Assembly: GCA_018267915.1 (NCBI GenBank) | Contig: JAFDXN010000031.1 | Span: forward strand, 124,001 to 188,000 | DNA length: 64,000 bases | Direction of reading: 5' to 3' | From: Bacteroidota bacterium | GTDB taxonomy: Bacteria > Bacteroidota > Bacteroidia > Chitinophagales > Chitinophagaceae | Part shown: one piece after another, positions 42,011-52,014 of the stretch | Numbering within the stretch: the stretch's first letter is position 1 | Layout: every line of letters begins with the position of its first letter | Notes under the pieces: generated by a model | What the model was told of the DNA's origin: nothing | Databases searched by the model: none | The model's input: the letters and a program-made list of their open reading frames with translations, nothing else | Translations under genes and position numbers: made by a program

Positions 42011-42619
42011 ATGAGGACGCTGTTTACACTGCTTATGACCTGTTCTTCTATCTGCTGCTTTGCCCAGGAGGCTGAAAAAGTAAAGGAACTCGAGCAACGA
42101 GTCAAGGTGCTCGAGGCGCAGGTTGCCAAATTGCAAACGTCGCTCGATGAACGAAAATCGGCAAGTGATACCCGAAAAAAGATGGCGACAATAGCCGGAC
42201 GCCACGTGATGGAGGAAAGGCAGAAGTTTAAGGCAGAGGACATCGAAAAGGCGGAAGAATTGTACGGGAGGGCCTCAAAAATATATGCGCAATCGGGAAA
42301 GGACTCCAAAAAGCTACTCGACAGTGTGGTGACGTTGTACCCTCAATTGAACCGGGCCGGTTGTGCGCAGCTATACCGCGCACAGCTGGAATCCGGGCAG
42401 GAAAAGGAGCGGCTATTAAAAGATTGCATTAGTCGTTTCGGTTCTTGCTATTACCTCGATGGTGCACAGGTCAGGCCCCTGGCTATCTTTCAGCTGGCGT
42501 CTTATTACCGGAACGCGGGTAATAAAGAGAGTGCACAAAAGCTTTTCGATCAACTTCGTAAGGAGTATCCCGATGCCGTTGGGCACGATGGCGGGTTGCT
42601 GGTGGACGAGATCGATTAG
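42011..42619 (+). CDS. Secreted coiled-coil/TPR-like protein
   Basis: 202 residues from ATG 42011 with signal peptide (cleavage after CCFAQ). Residues about 20-55 are a trimeric-type coiled coil (EKVKELEQRVKVLEAQVAKL), followed by helical repeats ending ASYYRNAGNKESAQKLFDQL. The layout recalls CpoB/YbgF, the Tol-Pal-associated factor, but the TPR part is short and tol genes are not near, so I leave it unnamed. Confidence 0.65.
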   Translation: MRTLFTLLMTCSSICCFAQEAEKVKELEQRVKVLEAQVAKLQTSLDERKSASDTRKKMATIAGRHVMEERQKFKAEDIEKAEELYGRASKIYAQSGKDSKKLLDSVVTLYPQLNRAGCAQLYRAQLESGQEKERLLKDCISRFGSCYYLDGAQVRPLAIFQLASYYRNAGNKESAQKLFDQLRKEYPDAVGHDGGLLVDEID

Positions 42620-42720
42620 CACAAACTGCCGCAAATATTACTATTCAGTTAACCAATCCGAAACGCAGCCGGACGGTAGTTATATTTACAATATTATCGA
42701 TCACTAAAAACAACAAAATT

Positions 42721-43158
42721 ATGAGCAAGAATCCCGTTGTACATTTTGAAATGGGCTACTTTGATGGCGACCGCATGAAGCAATTTTACGAGTCGGCCTT
42801 CGGCTGGAAGATGAACCAGATGGGGCCTGAAATGGGTAACTACATCGTGGCGCACACTGCCGAGACAGATGAAAAAGGCATGGTAAAGACCCCCGGCACC
42901 ATCAATGGGGGCTTTTACCAGAAAGCGGATAGCCCCGCTTCTCATGCACCATCAGTTGTCATTGCAGTGCAGGACATAAATGAAACAATAAAGGCCATCG
43001 AATCTAGTGGGGGTAAGGTACTTGGCGCAATGAACGAGAATGGGGAGCAGACTATGGATCCTGTAATGATACCTGGCGTAGGCCTTTGGGTTTCCTTTAT
43101 GGACACCGAAGATAACCGCGTGAGCATCCTGCAGCCAATGGGCATGCCGCAATCGTAA
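42721..43158 (+). CDS. VOC-superfamily protein
   Basis: 145 residues. VVHFEMGYFDGDRMKQFYES, FGWKMNQMGP, VVIAVQDINETIKAIESSGG and GVGLWVSFMDTEDNRVSILQ are the standard VOC pattern; H8, and E132 near the end, are at metal-ligand-like positions. The activity is unknown. A near-consensus TATATTTA lies upstream at about 42679. It is followed by a strong bidirectional terminator. Confidence 0.85.
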   Translation: MSKNPVVHFEMGYFDGDRMKQFYESAFGWKMNQMGPEMGNYIVAHTAETDEKGMVKTPGTINGGFYQKADSPASHAPSVVIAVQDINETIKAIESSGGKVLGAMNENGEQTMDPVMIPGVGLWVSFMDTEDNRVSILQPMGMPQS

Positions 43159-43171
43159 CATATACCAGATC

Positions 43172-43200
43172 AAAAGTCCCCGCCGCCGGCGGGGACTTTT
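43172..43200 (+). terminator. Bidirectional terminator
   Basis: AAAAGTCCCCGCC/GGCGGGGACTTTT with a three-base loop and T-runs on both strands. It separates convergent genes ending at 43158 and 43228. Confidence 0.9.
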
Positions 43201-43227
43201 TTTAATTTTTTTGCTTCTCCCTTGCGT

Positions 43228-44091
43228 CTAATTATTGCCTGCCTTCGGCGCACTTTCCATTAAGTCTACAAATTGGTTCAGCCTTGGCGTTATAATGATC
43301 TGTGTGCGTCTGTTTTTGTACCTGCCTTCATCTGTTGTGTTGTCGGCAATAGGATTGTATTCTCCTCTGCCGCCCGCAGTTAATCTCTTCGGGTCCACAC
43401 CATGTTCATTCTGCAGCGCTTGCACTACCGATGAGGCCCTCAGCACACTCAGGTCCCAGTTGTTGCGGATGTTAGGCCTGTTGATGGGAACAGTGTCTGT
43501 ATTACCCTCGATCAGTACATCGTAGTCATTGTAATCTGCAATGATCTTGGCTATCTTATTCAGGATGGCATTTGCTTTCTCGGATATCTGGTAACTGCCC
43601 GATTTGTAAAGCATATTCTCAGACAGGGAAATATAAACCACACCTTTCAGCACCTTCACATCCATATCCTGCATTTCATCCTTATCTAACGACCGGGTGA
43701 GGTTGCTCACCAGCACCAGGTTCAGCGAATCGCTCTTGTGCTTCGCATCCACCAGCTGTTTGATGTACTTATTGGCCGAATTGATCTCGTCCAGCAGTTT
43801 TGATATGTTTACATTTCCCTGGTTGAAAGAGGTGAGACACTTGTCCAGTGCCGATTGCAATGCCTTGTTGTCAGCCCGTTCCGATGCCAGCTGGTCTTCC
43901 AGGCCTGCTGCACGTGAATTGCAGGCCGACAGGTCTGCCTGGCATTTGCGGTTATCGGCATCCAGGGCGCCGTACCTGGTATTTAGTTGCCTGTTAGCCG
44001 ATTGTGCCTGCTTATACTTCTTCTGGCTTACACAGGCACTGGTTAGCAAGGCCGCGAAGAGGATGATCGGTAAAAGATACTTATTGAACAT
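43228..44091 (-). CDS. OmpA-family peptidoglycan-binding lipoprotein
   Basis: 287 residues from ATG 44091 (MFNKYLLPIILFAALLTSAC, lipobox LTSAC). A coiled-coil region (about 25-110, SANRQLNTRYGALDADNRKC) leads to a C-terminal OmpA-like domain (about 150-280) with LIEGNTDTVPI, NWDLSVLRASSVVQAL, RLTAGGRGEYNPIA and KNRRTQIIITP, including the Asp and Arg residues that bind diaminopimelate. It should tether the outer membrane to peptidoglycan. Promoter box at 44107-44114. Confidence 0.9.
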   Translation of the reverse strand: MFNKYLLPIILFAALLTSACVSQKKYKQAQSANRQLNTRYGALDADNRKCQADLSACNSRAAGLEDQLASERADNKALQSALDKCLTSFNQGNVNISKLLDEINSANKYIKQLVDAKHKSDSLNLVLVSNLTRSLDKDEMQDMDVKVLKGVVYISLSENMLYKSGSYQISEKANAILNKIAKIIADYNDYDVLIEGNTDTVPINRPNIRNNWDLSVLRASSVVQALQNEHGVDPKRLTAGGRGEYNPIADNTTDEGRYKNRRTQIIITPRLNQFVDLMESAPKAGNN

Positions 44092-44106
44092 GGTCGCAAT
44101 TTTGCT

Positions 44107-44114
44107 CAAAAGTA
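44107..44114 (-). promoter_or_regulatory. Core promoter -7 box TACTTTTG
   Basis: Full match on the minus strand, 15 bases upstream of the OmpA-family start. A TTG at -33 is not clear. Confidence 0.45.
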
Positions 44115-44194
44115 GCCGGGCTGTATAGCGAGGGGAATGAGCAAGGTCAGGACAAAATATGATTGCCGTCAGAGGGCCGGGGTTCACGCCTGTC

Positions 44195-44202
44195 TACTTT
44201 TG
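44195..44202 (+). promoter_or_regulatory. Core promoter -7 box TACTTTTG
   Basis: Full TAnnTTTG match, 21 bases upstream of ATG 44224 and divergent from the box at 44107. Confidence 0.45.
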
Positions 44203-44223
44203 TGAGGACAAAACGCACTAAAC

Positions 44224-44475
44224 ATGAAAAACAAAGGAACAATATTAATGGGACTGGCTAGCCTTTTCGCCGCCGGTGTCGTTGTAGGCACGCTGTATGC
44301 GCCTGACAAAGGCGACAGGACAAGACGCAAACTCGCCCGTAAGGGAAGACATATGTATCACCGGGCGGAAGACCTGGTGAGTGAGGGTAAAGACAACTTC
44401 GATGAAATTAAAGATAGACTAAGAGATAAATTGGATAAGCTGAATGATGAGGTTGAACGCCTGTCGAGGTGTTAA
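44224..44475 (+). CDS. YtxH-domain protein
   Basis: 83 residues. A glycine-rich membrane helix (LMGLASLFAAGVVVGTLYAP) followed by the DKGDRTRRKLARKG turn and a long charged amphipathic helix is the YtxH/gas-vesicle-like pattern. Members are induced by general stress and may sit under the membrane; mechanism unknown. Monocistronic with its own promoter and terminator. Confidence 0.88.
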   Translation: MKNKGTILMGLASLFAAGVVVGTLYAPDKGDRTRRKLARKGRHMYHRAEDLVSEGKDNFDEIKDRLRDKLDKLNDEVERLSRC

Positions 44476-44501
44476 GAGTTTGTTTGGTTCGATAATTTAA
44501 G

Positions 44502-44523
44502 GCTCCGCTATAAAGCGGGGCCT
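44502..44523 (+). terminator. Rho-independent terminator
   Basis: GGCTCCGCT/AGCGGGGCC stem (one G-T pair), loop ATAA, followed by TTTCATTTTC. Confidence 0.8.
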
Positions 44524-44551
44524 TTCATTTTCTTAAAATTCAAAGAAAAAT

Positions 44552-44582
44552 TTGCGTAGCTAAATGACTACATTTATATTTG
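44552..44582 (+). promoter_or_regulatory. Promoter TTG-N20-TATATTTG for the arsR operon
   Basis: TTG 44552-44554 and TATATTTG 44575-44582. The -7 box lies inside the inverted repeat of the operator listed next, so bound repressor would block transcription start. Confidence 0.8.
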
Positions 44583-44588
44583 TAGTCA
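44565..44588 (+). promoter_or_regulatory. Probable ArsR-family operator (inverted repeat)
   Basis: Perfect eight-base arms TGACTACA/TGTAGTCA with an eight-base spacer, spanning the -7 box and located 12 bases before the regulator ATG. Position and symmetry suit autorepression by the ArsR-type dimer encoded at 44601. Confidence 0.7.
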
Positions 44589-44600
44589 AATAACGACATA

Positions 44601-44924
44601 ATGAACCTGAGAAGAGACGTATTTCAAGCAATAGCCGACCCGACAAGAAGGGCAATATTAACACTGGTGGCGACCCAGGCTATGACAGCCGGGGCGATAG
44701 CAGCCAACTTCGATACCGCAAGGCCCACCGTCTCCAAACACCTGCAGATATTAACCGAATGCGAACTACTAACCCAGGAGCAGAGCGGACGGGAGATCTA
44801 TTATCATCTAAATCCAAATAAAATGAAAGAGATAGCAGACTTTATAGAGCCATTCCGCAAAATGTGGGATGCCCGGTTTAACAAACTTGAAGCAATAATG
44901 AAGAACTACAAAACGAAAAAATAA
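44601..44924 (+). CDS. ArsR-family winged-helix repressor
   Basis: 107 residues. [40 protein letters not shown] (recognition helix) and [19 protein letters not shown] (wing) are typical of the ArsR group that pairs with SRPBCC genes, without the metal-binding CxC motifs. It likely represses its own operon through the inverted repeat at 44565-44588; the inducer is unknown. The SRPBCC gene begins six bases after its stop. Confidence 0.92.
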   Translation: MNLRRDVFQAIADPTRRAILTLVATQAMTAGAIAANFDTARPTVSKHLQILTECELLTQEQSGREIYYHLNPNKMKEIADFIEPFRKMWDARFNKLEAIMKNYKTKK

Positions 44925-44930
44925 GACGCC

Positions 44931-45410
44931 ATGGAACCAAAGACAAAAGTAAACGCCGAAAATGGCAGGCAGGACCTGACCATAACAAGAGAATTCGATC
45001 TGCCGGTGGAACTGCTTTTCAAGGCATATGCCGAGCCTGAGATCATAGAGCAATGGATGTCGAACCCATACTCAACAACAAAGCTAATGAAGTTTGAAGG
45101 TAAAGATCATGGCAGCTACCGGATGGAAACCACCGGTCCGCAGGGTAATGTGGCATTTCGTGCCAACGGCGTGATACACCGCTTCACGGAAAATAAAAAG
45201 ATCATCCGCACCTTCGAAATGGAAGGCACGCCATACGGTGTTCAGTTGGAAGTGTATGAATTTGAGCCGCTCGGCGAAGACAGCAGCAGGCTTAATATGC
45301 ATGTGATCTATGAATCGGGCACTCAGCGAGACGAAGTGTTGAAACTGCCTTTTGCGCAAGGCATTAATATGGCGCACAACAGGATAGAAGAGATACTGGG
45401 CAAAAAGTAA
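44931..45410 (+). CDS. SRPBCC (AHSA1-like) domain protein
   Basis: 159 residues. LTITREFDLPVELLFKAYAE, IEQWMSNPYS, DHGSYRMETTGPQGN and FAQGINMAHNRIEEILG match the activator of Hsp90 ATPase 1-like START fold, a hydrophobic-ligand pocket. The ArsR-SRPBCC pairing is common; the pair probably senses and binds a small hydrophobic compound. Middle gene of the operon. Confidence 0.9.
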   Translation: MEPKTKVNAENGRQDLTITREFDLPVELLFKAYAEPEIIEQWMSNPYSTTKLMKFEGKDHGSYRMETTGPQGNVAFRANGVIHRFTENKKIIRTFEMEGTPYGVQLEVYEFEPLGEDSSRLNMHVIYESGTQRDEVLKLPFAQGINMAHNRIEEILGKK

Positions 45411-45414
45411 AGCA

Positions 45415-45807
45415 ATGACAAAGACAAGAAAGATCATTTACTGGATATTCACGGTTTGGATGGCCTTGGGTATGGTATCCACAGGTGCCGTACAGTTGAT
45501 GAAGTCAAAAGAAGGTGCAGGAGGGCTGGACAGTGTAAGCCGCCTGGGCTACCCCGTCTATCTGCTTACCATCTTGGGCATATGGAAGCTATTGGGAACG
45601 ATAGCCGTGCTTATCCCGAAATTTCCCATATTGAAGGAGTGGGCCTATGCGGGTTTCTTCTTCCTGATGTCAGGGGCAGTCATCTCGCATATGATCGTGG
45701 GTAGTCCGTTTGCCGAGACATTTCCTTCGGTACTGTTGCTGGTGCTTACAATGGTATCCTGGTACTTCAGGCCGCCAGGACGGAAAATCGTTTCCACTGC
45801 TCAATAA
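45415..45807 (+). CDS. DoxX-like membrane protein
   Basis: 130 residues with four hydrophobic segments (KIIYWIFTVWMALGMVSTGA, GYPVYLLTILGIWKLLGTIA, EWAYAGFFFLMSGAVISHMI, FPSVLLLVLTMVSWYF). It matches the DoxX-like family, which regularly follows ArsR and SRPBCC genes in Bacteroidota. It starts four bases after the SRPBCC stop, so translation is likely coupled. Proposed roles involve membrane redox or thiol stress. Confidence 0.88.
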   Translation: MTKTRKIIYWIFTVWMALGMVSTGAVQLMKSKEGAGGLDSVSRLGYPVYLLTILGIWKLLGTIAVLIPKFPILKEWAYAGFFFLMSGAVISHMIVGSPFAETFPSVLLLVLTMVSWYFRPPGRKIVSTAQ

Positions 45808-45839
45808 GCCTTCTTAACTTTAGGACAAAGTTTTTCGAG

Positions 45840-46427
45840 ATGAGTATCCTGAATCCCAAGGTCGATTTCTTTTTCAACAAAGCTTCTAAGTGGCAGAAAG
45901 AATACGAGCAGTTACGAATGATCGTCCTGGATTGCGGACTGGTCGAAGAACTGAAATGGGGTGTGCCTTGCTACACCTCTGAAAAGAAGAATATTGTATT
46001 GATACACGGATTCAAAGAGTATTGCGCCATCCTGTTCCCTAAAGGTGCTTTGCTGAAAGATCCGAAAGGCATACTCATTCAGCAAACGGAGCATGTGCAG
46101 GCAGCGAGGCAGATACGTTTTACGAGTGTGCGTGAGATCATTAAGCTGGCGCCTACCCTGAAAGCCTATATTAAGGAGGCTGTTGAAATAGAAAAGTCTG
46201 GTAAGAAGGTTGTGCTTAAACCGGCCAAAGAATATGCCATACCGGAAGAATTTCAAAGCAAGTTAAACAACAATGCAGCATTGAAAAAGGCATTTGAAGG
46301 GTTGACGCCCGGCCGGCAAAAAGCCTACTTGTTTTACTTCTCCCAGGCTAAGCTGCCTAAAACACGCGAATCCCGTGTCGAGAAATACATACCGCAGATA
46401 TTGAAGGGGAAGGGATTGGATGATTAA
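45840..46427 (+). CDS. YdeI/OmdA-type protein with DUF1801 domain
   Basis: 195 residues. The N-terminal part (YEQLRMIVLDCGLVEELKWG, VPCYTSEKKNIVLIHGFKEY) is a DUF1801 domain; the C-terminal part (EFQSKLNNNAALKKAFEGLT, PGRQKAYLFYFSQAKLPKTR, ESRVEKYIPQIL) is the bacteriocin-protection/OmdA-like helical domain of YdeI proteins. It may be the fourth gene of the ArsR operon (32 bases after doxX-like). Biochemical function is not known. Confidence 0.88.
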   Translation: MSILNPKVDFFFNKASKWQKEYEQLRMIVLDCGLVEELKWGVPCYTSEKKNIVLIHGFKEYCAILFPKGALLKDPKGILIQQTEHVQAARQIRFTSVREIIKLAPTLKAYIKEAVEIEKSGKKVVLKPAKEYAIPEEFQSKLNNNAALKKAFEGLTPGRQKAYLFYFSQAKLPKTRESRVEKYIPQILKGKGLDD

Positions 46428-46444
46428 ACCAGAAACCACGATTT

Positions 46445-47008
46445 ATGACAACTAAAACGAGACTATCGTCAAAGGAAGCGGAGGGTTTACTTGCCACGCT
46501 AAGAACGCGCTTCGAAAAGAACATGAAACGCCACAAGGACATTGAATGGGATAAGGTGCAGGCGAAGCTGGAAGCCAGTCCCGGCAGGCTTTGGTCGCTT
46601 AATGAAATGGAAGCAAGCGGCGGTGAACCTGACGTAGTAGGATACGACAAGAGAACAGGCGAGTACATTTTCTATGATTGCTCACCGGAAAGTCCGAAGG
46701 GCAGGAGAAGCCTTTGCTACGACGCTGAAGCATGGGAGTCGAGAAAAGAGCACAAACCCGAAGACAACGCGCTTGACATGGCAGAGGCAATGGGTGTAGA
46801 GATATTGGACGAGGAGCAATACCGCGGCCTGCAGCAACTAGGGGCATTCGATACCAAAACATCGAGCTGGATTAAGACACCTTCCGACATCCGCAAACTG
46901 GGCGGCGCCCTGTTTTGCGACCGTCGTTACAATACGGTTTTTCTCTACCACAACGGAGCAGAATCCTACTACGCAGCAAGAGGTTTTCGCGCTTTTCTGA
47001 GGGTCTGA
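46445..47008 (+). CDS. DUF4256 family protein
   Basis: 187 residues. LLATLRTRFEKNMKRHKDIE, EMEASGGEPDVVGYD, YIFYDCSPESPKGRRSLCYD and AMGVEILDEEQYRGLQQLGA followed by KTSSWIKTP are diagnostic of this conserved bacterial family, which has no known function. It lies 17 bases after the YdeI gene and is probably co-transcribed. Confidence 0.88.
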   Translation: MTTKTRLSSKEAEGLLATLRTRFEKNMKRHKDIEWDKVQAKLEASPGRLWSLNEMEASGGEPDVVGYDKRTGEYIFYDCSPESPKGRRSLCYDAEAWESRKEHKPEDNALDMAEAMGVEILDEEQYRGLQQLGAFDTKTSSWIKTPSDIRKLGGALFCDRRYNTVFLYHNGAESYYAARGFRAFLRV

Positions 47009-47090
47009 ACCGCAGCGTGCATTGCAAAACGAAACTGCCGCATAAGTACAATCTATTTTCTTAGCCATTGGGAATGAGTAATTTGAGTAG

Positions 47091-49307
<2,217 letters not shown>

Positions 49308-49325
49308 GACACGTTAAGCTAATAG

Positions 49326-49352
49326 GGGCCTCGCCATTAATGTGGCAGGCCC
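49326..49352 (+). terminator. Terminator of katG
   Basis: Interrupted stem GGGCCT-GCCA/TGGC-AGGCCC followed by TTTTCTCTT. It overlaps the last codons of the convergent gene ending at 49337. Confidence 0.7.
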
Positions 49353-49834
49353 TTTTCTCTTATCGGTATCCATATTTCCTCTTCCGACTCCGGATCGTCA
49401 TTCTTATATTTCGCTCCCATCAGGGCAAAATGTGGCCTGTTATCCAACTCGTAATCTGATGCAGGCAACCATTGATTATGGATGTACCTATAGATTACCT
49501 CCCCTTCGTTTGCCCTGCCTTTATAAAAAAATGCCGCATAAAGCCCCTCGGGGACAGTAAGTAGTTCAATGCCCGGCGGCAGCTTCTGTGTATCACTTAC
49601 CTCAACAGCCGCCCATTTTTCAAATTCTTTGTCCGGGTCAAAGTTTAGAAAAAAGCCAGCACCATATACCTCCACCGAATACAGATCATTCCCAACGACA
49701 TTCATAAAGCTGTTTCGTAAAGGCATGAAACCCCGCCACAACTCGCCAGTGCGATTATTCACAAACGACATTCGCAGCTTGTTTCCTGCCAGTTGTTTCT
49801 CCTTGAGTGTTTCAATCCTGGGTTCGCTGTACAT
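49337..49834 (-). CDS. GyrI-like / AraC effector-binding domain protein
   Basis: 165 residues. PRIETLKEKQLAGNKLRMSF, LWRGFMPLRN, WAAVEVSDTQKLPPGIELLT, VPEGLYAAFFYKG and YELDNRPHFALMGAKY are the two-fold SHS2 pattern of GyrI/SOUL-like small-molecule-binding proteins. E. coli GyrI protects gyrase from toxins; other members are ligand sensors. Its ATG overlaps the stop of the pentapeptide-repeat gene by one base (TGATG), so the two are coupled. Confidence 0.85.
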   Translation of the reverse strand: MYSEPRIETLKEKQLAGNKLRMSFVNNRTGELWRGFMPLRNSFMNVVGNDLYSVEVYGAGFFLNFDPDKEFEKWAAVEVSDTQKLPPGIELLTVPEGLYAAFFYKGRANEGEVIYRYIHNQWLPASDYELDNRPHFALMGAKYKNDDPESEEEIWIPIREKGLPH

Positions 49835-50409
49835 CAGTGCTCTATTCGGATGTCATATTTATCCAGCAGTCCCAACACGCCGGGCAGGGAAAACTTCGCT
49901 TTCTTCAGCTTGTTGATTTCCGGGTCAACCGAATAATTAACAGCAGTCCGTAGGTCCGCCTTTTCCAATACAGTGTTGTCAAAAACAGCCTTATTTAGAT
50001 CACAAGCTTCAAAAACACTCTCCGCTAGGTCCGCTTCCGTAAAGTCCACTTCCTGTAGTGAACAGCCTTTGAATCCGGTCTTTTTGATCTTCAGTTTATA
50101 AAAGGAACTATGATTTAAAATACAGTTCTCAAAACTAAAAGCCAGCCCAAAGCCACTGCAATGTCCGAACTGTAGGCCCAGCATTTTGCAGTCTTTAAAT
50201 ACAATATCGCGTAGCACCGTATCTCCCAGCTTTGCCATACTTAAATTACAACTGATGAACCGGCACTCCCCAAACCTGCTGCCGGACAAGTTCACACCCG
50301 ACAGGTCGCAGTTAGTAAAAGTGCAGTCCTCGTACTCGCCCCTCACAAATCCCTCCTTGCTAAAGTCGGTCTTGTCAAATGTCCTTCCCTCTATAAAGTC
50401 TAGTCCCAT
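49834..50409 (-). CDS. Pentapeptide-repeat protein (Qnr-like)
   Basis: 191 residues from ATG 50409 (MGLDFIEGRTFDKTDFSKEG); the frame continues to 50607 but only this part shows repeats. About 30 A(D/N)LXX-type pentapeptides (FTNCDLSGVNLSGSRFGECR, FTEADLAESVFEACDLNKAV) should form a right-handed beta-helix, interrupted near residue 115 as in Qnr and McbG. Those relatives mimic DNA and protect gyrase from quinolones or microcins. Such chromosomal homologues need not confer resistance. Coupled to a GyrI-like gene, which strengthens a gyrase-related reading. Confidence 0.85.
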   Translation of the reverse strand: MGLDFIEGRTFDKTDFSKEGFVRGEYEDCTFTNCDLSGVNLSGSRFGECRFISCNLSMAKLGDTVLRDIVFKDCKMLGLQFGHCSGFGLAFSFENCILNHSSFYKLKIKKTGFKGCSLQEVDFTEADLAESVFEACDLNKAVFDNTVLEKADLRTAVNYSVDPEINKLKKAKFSLPGVLGLLDKYDIRIEH

Positions 50410-50546
50410 TTGTGTACTTAGATGATCACCCGAAAATAGCCAAAAATCAATTCCATGCCTCTTGTCGGAAAATGCCCTTTCTTTTGTCGTTCTTACACAT
50501 TCTTTATTTGACACAGTTCGGTTTTCTTTGCAGTAAACACAACGCA

Positions 50547-50918
50547 ATGAAAAAGTTTGGTTCAGTAGAAGAGTACTTCGCTTCCCAGCCAGCCGCTGTA
50601 CAGGCAATACTGGAGGAAATGCGTAACACCATCAGCCAGGCAGCTCCCAAAGCGCAGGAAGTGATCAGCTACAATATGCCTGCATTCAAAATGCACGGCG
50701 TGCTTGTATATTATGCCGCCGCAAAAGAGCACCTTGGCTTTTACCCTACTGCCGAACCCATACGTGTCTTTGCTGACGAACTGGCCAAATACAAAACCTC
50801 CAAAGGCGCCATCCAGTTCCCGCTCGATAAACCCATTCCCAAAACGCTTATAAAAAAGATCGTGAAATATCGTCTCGAAGAAGACGAGGCAAAGGCAAAA
50901 GCAAAGAAGAAGGGTTAG
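50547..50918 (+). CDS. DUF1801 family protein
   Basis: 123 residues from ATG 50547 (MKKFGSVEEYFASQPAAVQA); the longer frame from 50412 has no family similarity. PKAQEVISYNMPAFKMHGVL, AAAKEHLGFYPT, ELAKYKTSKGAIQFPLDKPI and a Lys/Glu-rich tail are classic YdhG/DUF1801. A TTTTCTTTG sequence at about 50523 is a near-consensus promoter. Function unknown. Confidence 0.88.
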   Translation: MKKFGSVEEYFASQPAAVQAILEEMRNTISQAAPKAQEVISYNMPAFKMHGVLVYYAAAKEHLGFYPTAEPIRVFADELAKYKTSKGAIQFPLDKPIPKTLIKKIVKYRLEEDEAKAKAKKKG

Positions 50919-51003
50919 CCAACCGGTGTTGATGCCGGGCTTTTTTTAGAGCTGCCTGCAAGTATGGACTATACTCCACACCTTATACTTGCTTCAAAAA
51001 ACT

Positions 51004-51573
51004 ATGGAACGTACAGAAACAGCCGTTTACCTCCCGCCCAATTACCAGGTCCGTAACAAAATGCTCGATGAGCGCCGCATATTCCTCTGGGGCCAGGTTG
51101 ACGAGGACAGTTCGAAAATGTTGGTCGAGCAACTGCTTTACATGGAGGCAATGAAATCAGGTACTCCCGTCCACATGTTCATCAATTGTCCCGGTGGCAT
51201 GGTCACCTCGGGCTATGCTATATATGATATTATGCAGGCTATCACATCCCCGGTTTACACTTATTGCATCGGCTTTGCTGCAAGCATGGCATCCATACTT
51301 CTGTCAGGAGGCGCCAAAGGCCACCGCTATATCTATCCTACGGCCGAGGTAATGATACATCAACCGGCCATCGGAGGTTTCCAGGGTAATTCGGCCGACA
51401 TCGAGATCAACGCACGCCAGCTCATTAAAACAAAAAACCTAACGGCATCAATACTCGCCGCTAACTGCGGACAGACAAAGGAAAAAATATTAAAGGACTT
51501 CGATCGCGACCACTGGATGAATGCAGAGGAGTCTCTCGCCTATGGTATAGTAGATGAGATCGTGCGAGGCTAA
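51004..51573 (+). CDS. clpP: ClpP-type serine protease, paralogue
   Basis: 189 residues from ATG 51004. The triad is S94 (GFAASMAS), H119 (VMIHQPAIGGFQG) and D169 (FDRDHWMNAEE), with FINCPGGMVTSGYAIYD. It forms a tetradecameric chamber fed by ClpX or ClpA. No clpX or tig gene is next to it, and the region around the catalytic serine (GFAASMASILLSGGAKG) departs from the usual GQAASMGA, so this is probably the second, non-canonical ClpP. Its stop overlaps that of the convergent MerR-type gene by four bases. Confidence 0.88.
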   Translation: MERTETAVYLPPNYQVRNKMLDERRIFLWGQVDEDSSKMLVEQLLYMEAMKSGTPVHMFINCPGGMVTSGYAIYDIMQAITSPVYTYCIGFAASMASILLSGGAKGHRYIYPTAEVMIHQPAIGGFQGNSADIEINARQLIKTKNLTASILAANCGQTKEKILKDFDRDHWMNAEESLAYGIVDEIVRG

Positions 51574-51968
51574 GCAGCCATCCGCATCTCCGGCAGGGCA
51601 ATGATATGGCCCGTTTTCTTGCGCAGCAATAGCTGGTGTTCCCGGTTGAGCTGCAATTTTATGGCGTGCAGTCTGTCTATCTCGGCATCGATGCCATTTA
51701 GCTTATGCTCTACTAACTGCAGCAACTTAGAGATGTCCAGGACACGGATGGATTGCAGCACTATTAGCTCCCTTATTTCTTCTAGTTTAAACCCTAGCTC
51801 TTTGTATTTACGGATGGCGTTAAGCAGGTGAAGTATGTCCTCAGGATAATCCTTGTATTTACTGCTCCCGGTCTTTCGTTTAGGCAACACGATCAGCGCT
51901 ATCTTTTCATAATAGCGTATAGTGTCCTTTGAGAAACCGCTGAGTTTTGATAACTGACCTATAAGCAT
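51570..51968 (-). CDS. MerR-family transcriptional regulator
   Basis: 132 residues. Winged helix MLIGQLSKLSGFSKDTIRYY, EKIALIVLPKRKTGSSKYKD, the second helix-turn-helix IRKYKELGFKLEEIRELI and a dimerisation coiled coil (LLQLVEHKLNGIDAEIDRLH). There is no conserved cysteine set, so it is not a metal sensor of the MerR/CueR kind. Target unknown; the divergent or neighbouring genes offer no clear candidate. Confidence 0.92.
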   Translation of the reverse strand: MLIGQLSKLSGFSKDTIRYYEKIALIVLPKRKTGSSKYKDYPEDILHLLNAIRKYKELGFKLEEIRELIVLQSIRVLDISKLLQLVEHKLNGIDAEIDRLHAIKLQLNREHQLLLRKKTGHIIALPEMRMAA

Positions 51969-52014
51969 GAGGATCCGCTTTAGGTAAAAGTACAGTAAAG
52001 TCGTTTAAGAAAAA

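Noticed and set aside
42011..42619. Naming the coiled-coil protein CpoB/YbgF
   Set aside because: The TPR part is too short and no tol/pal genes are nearby.
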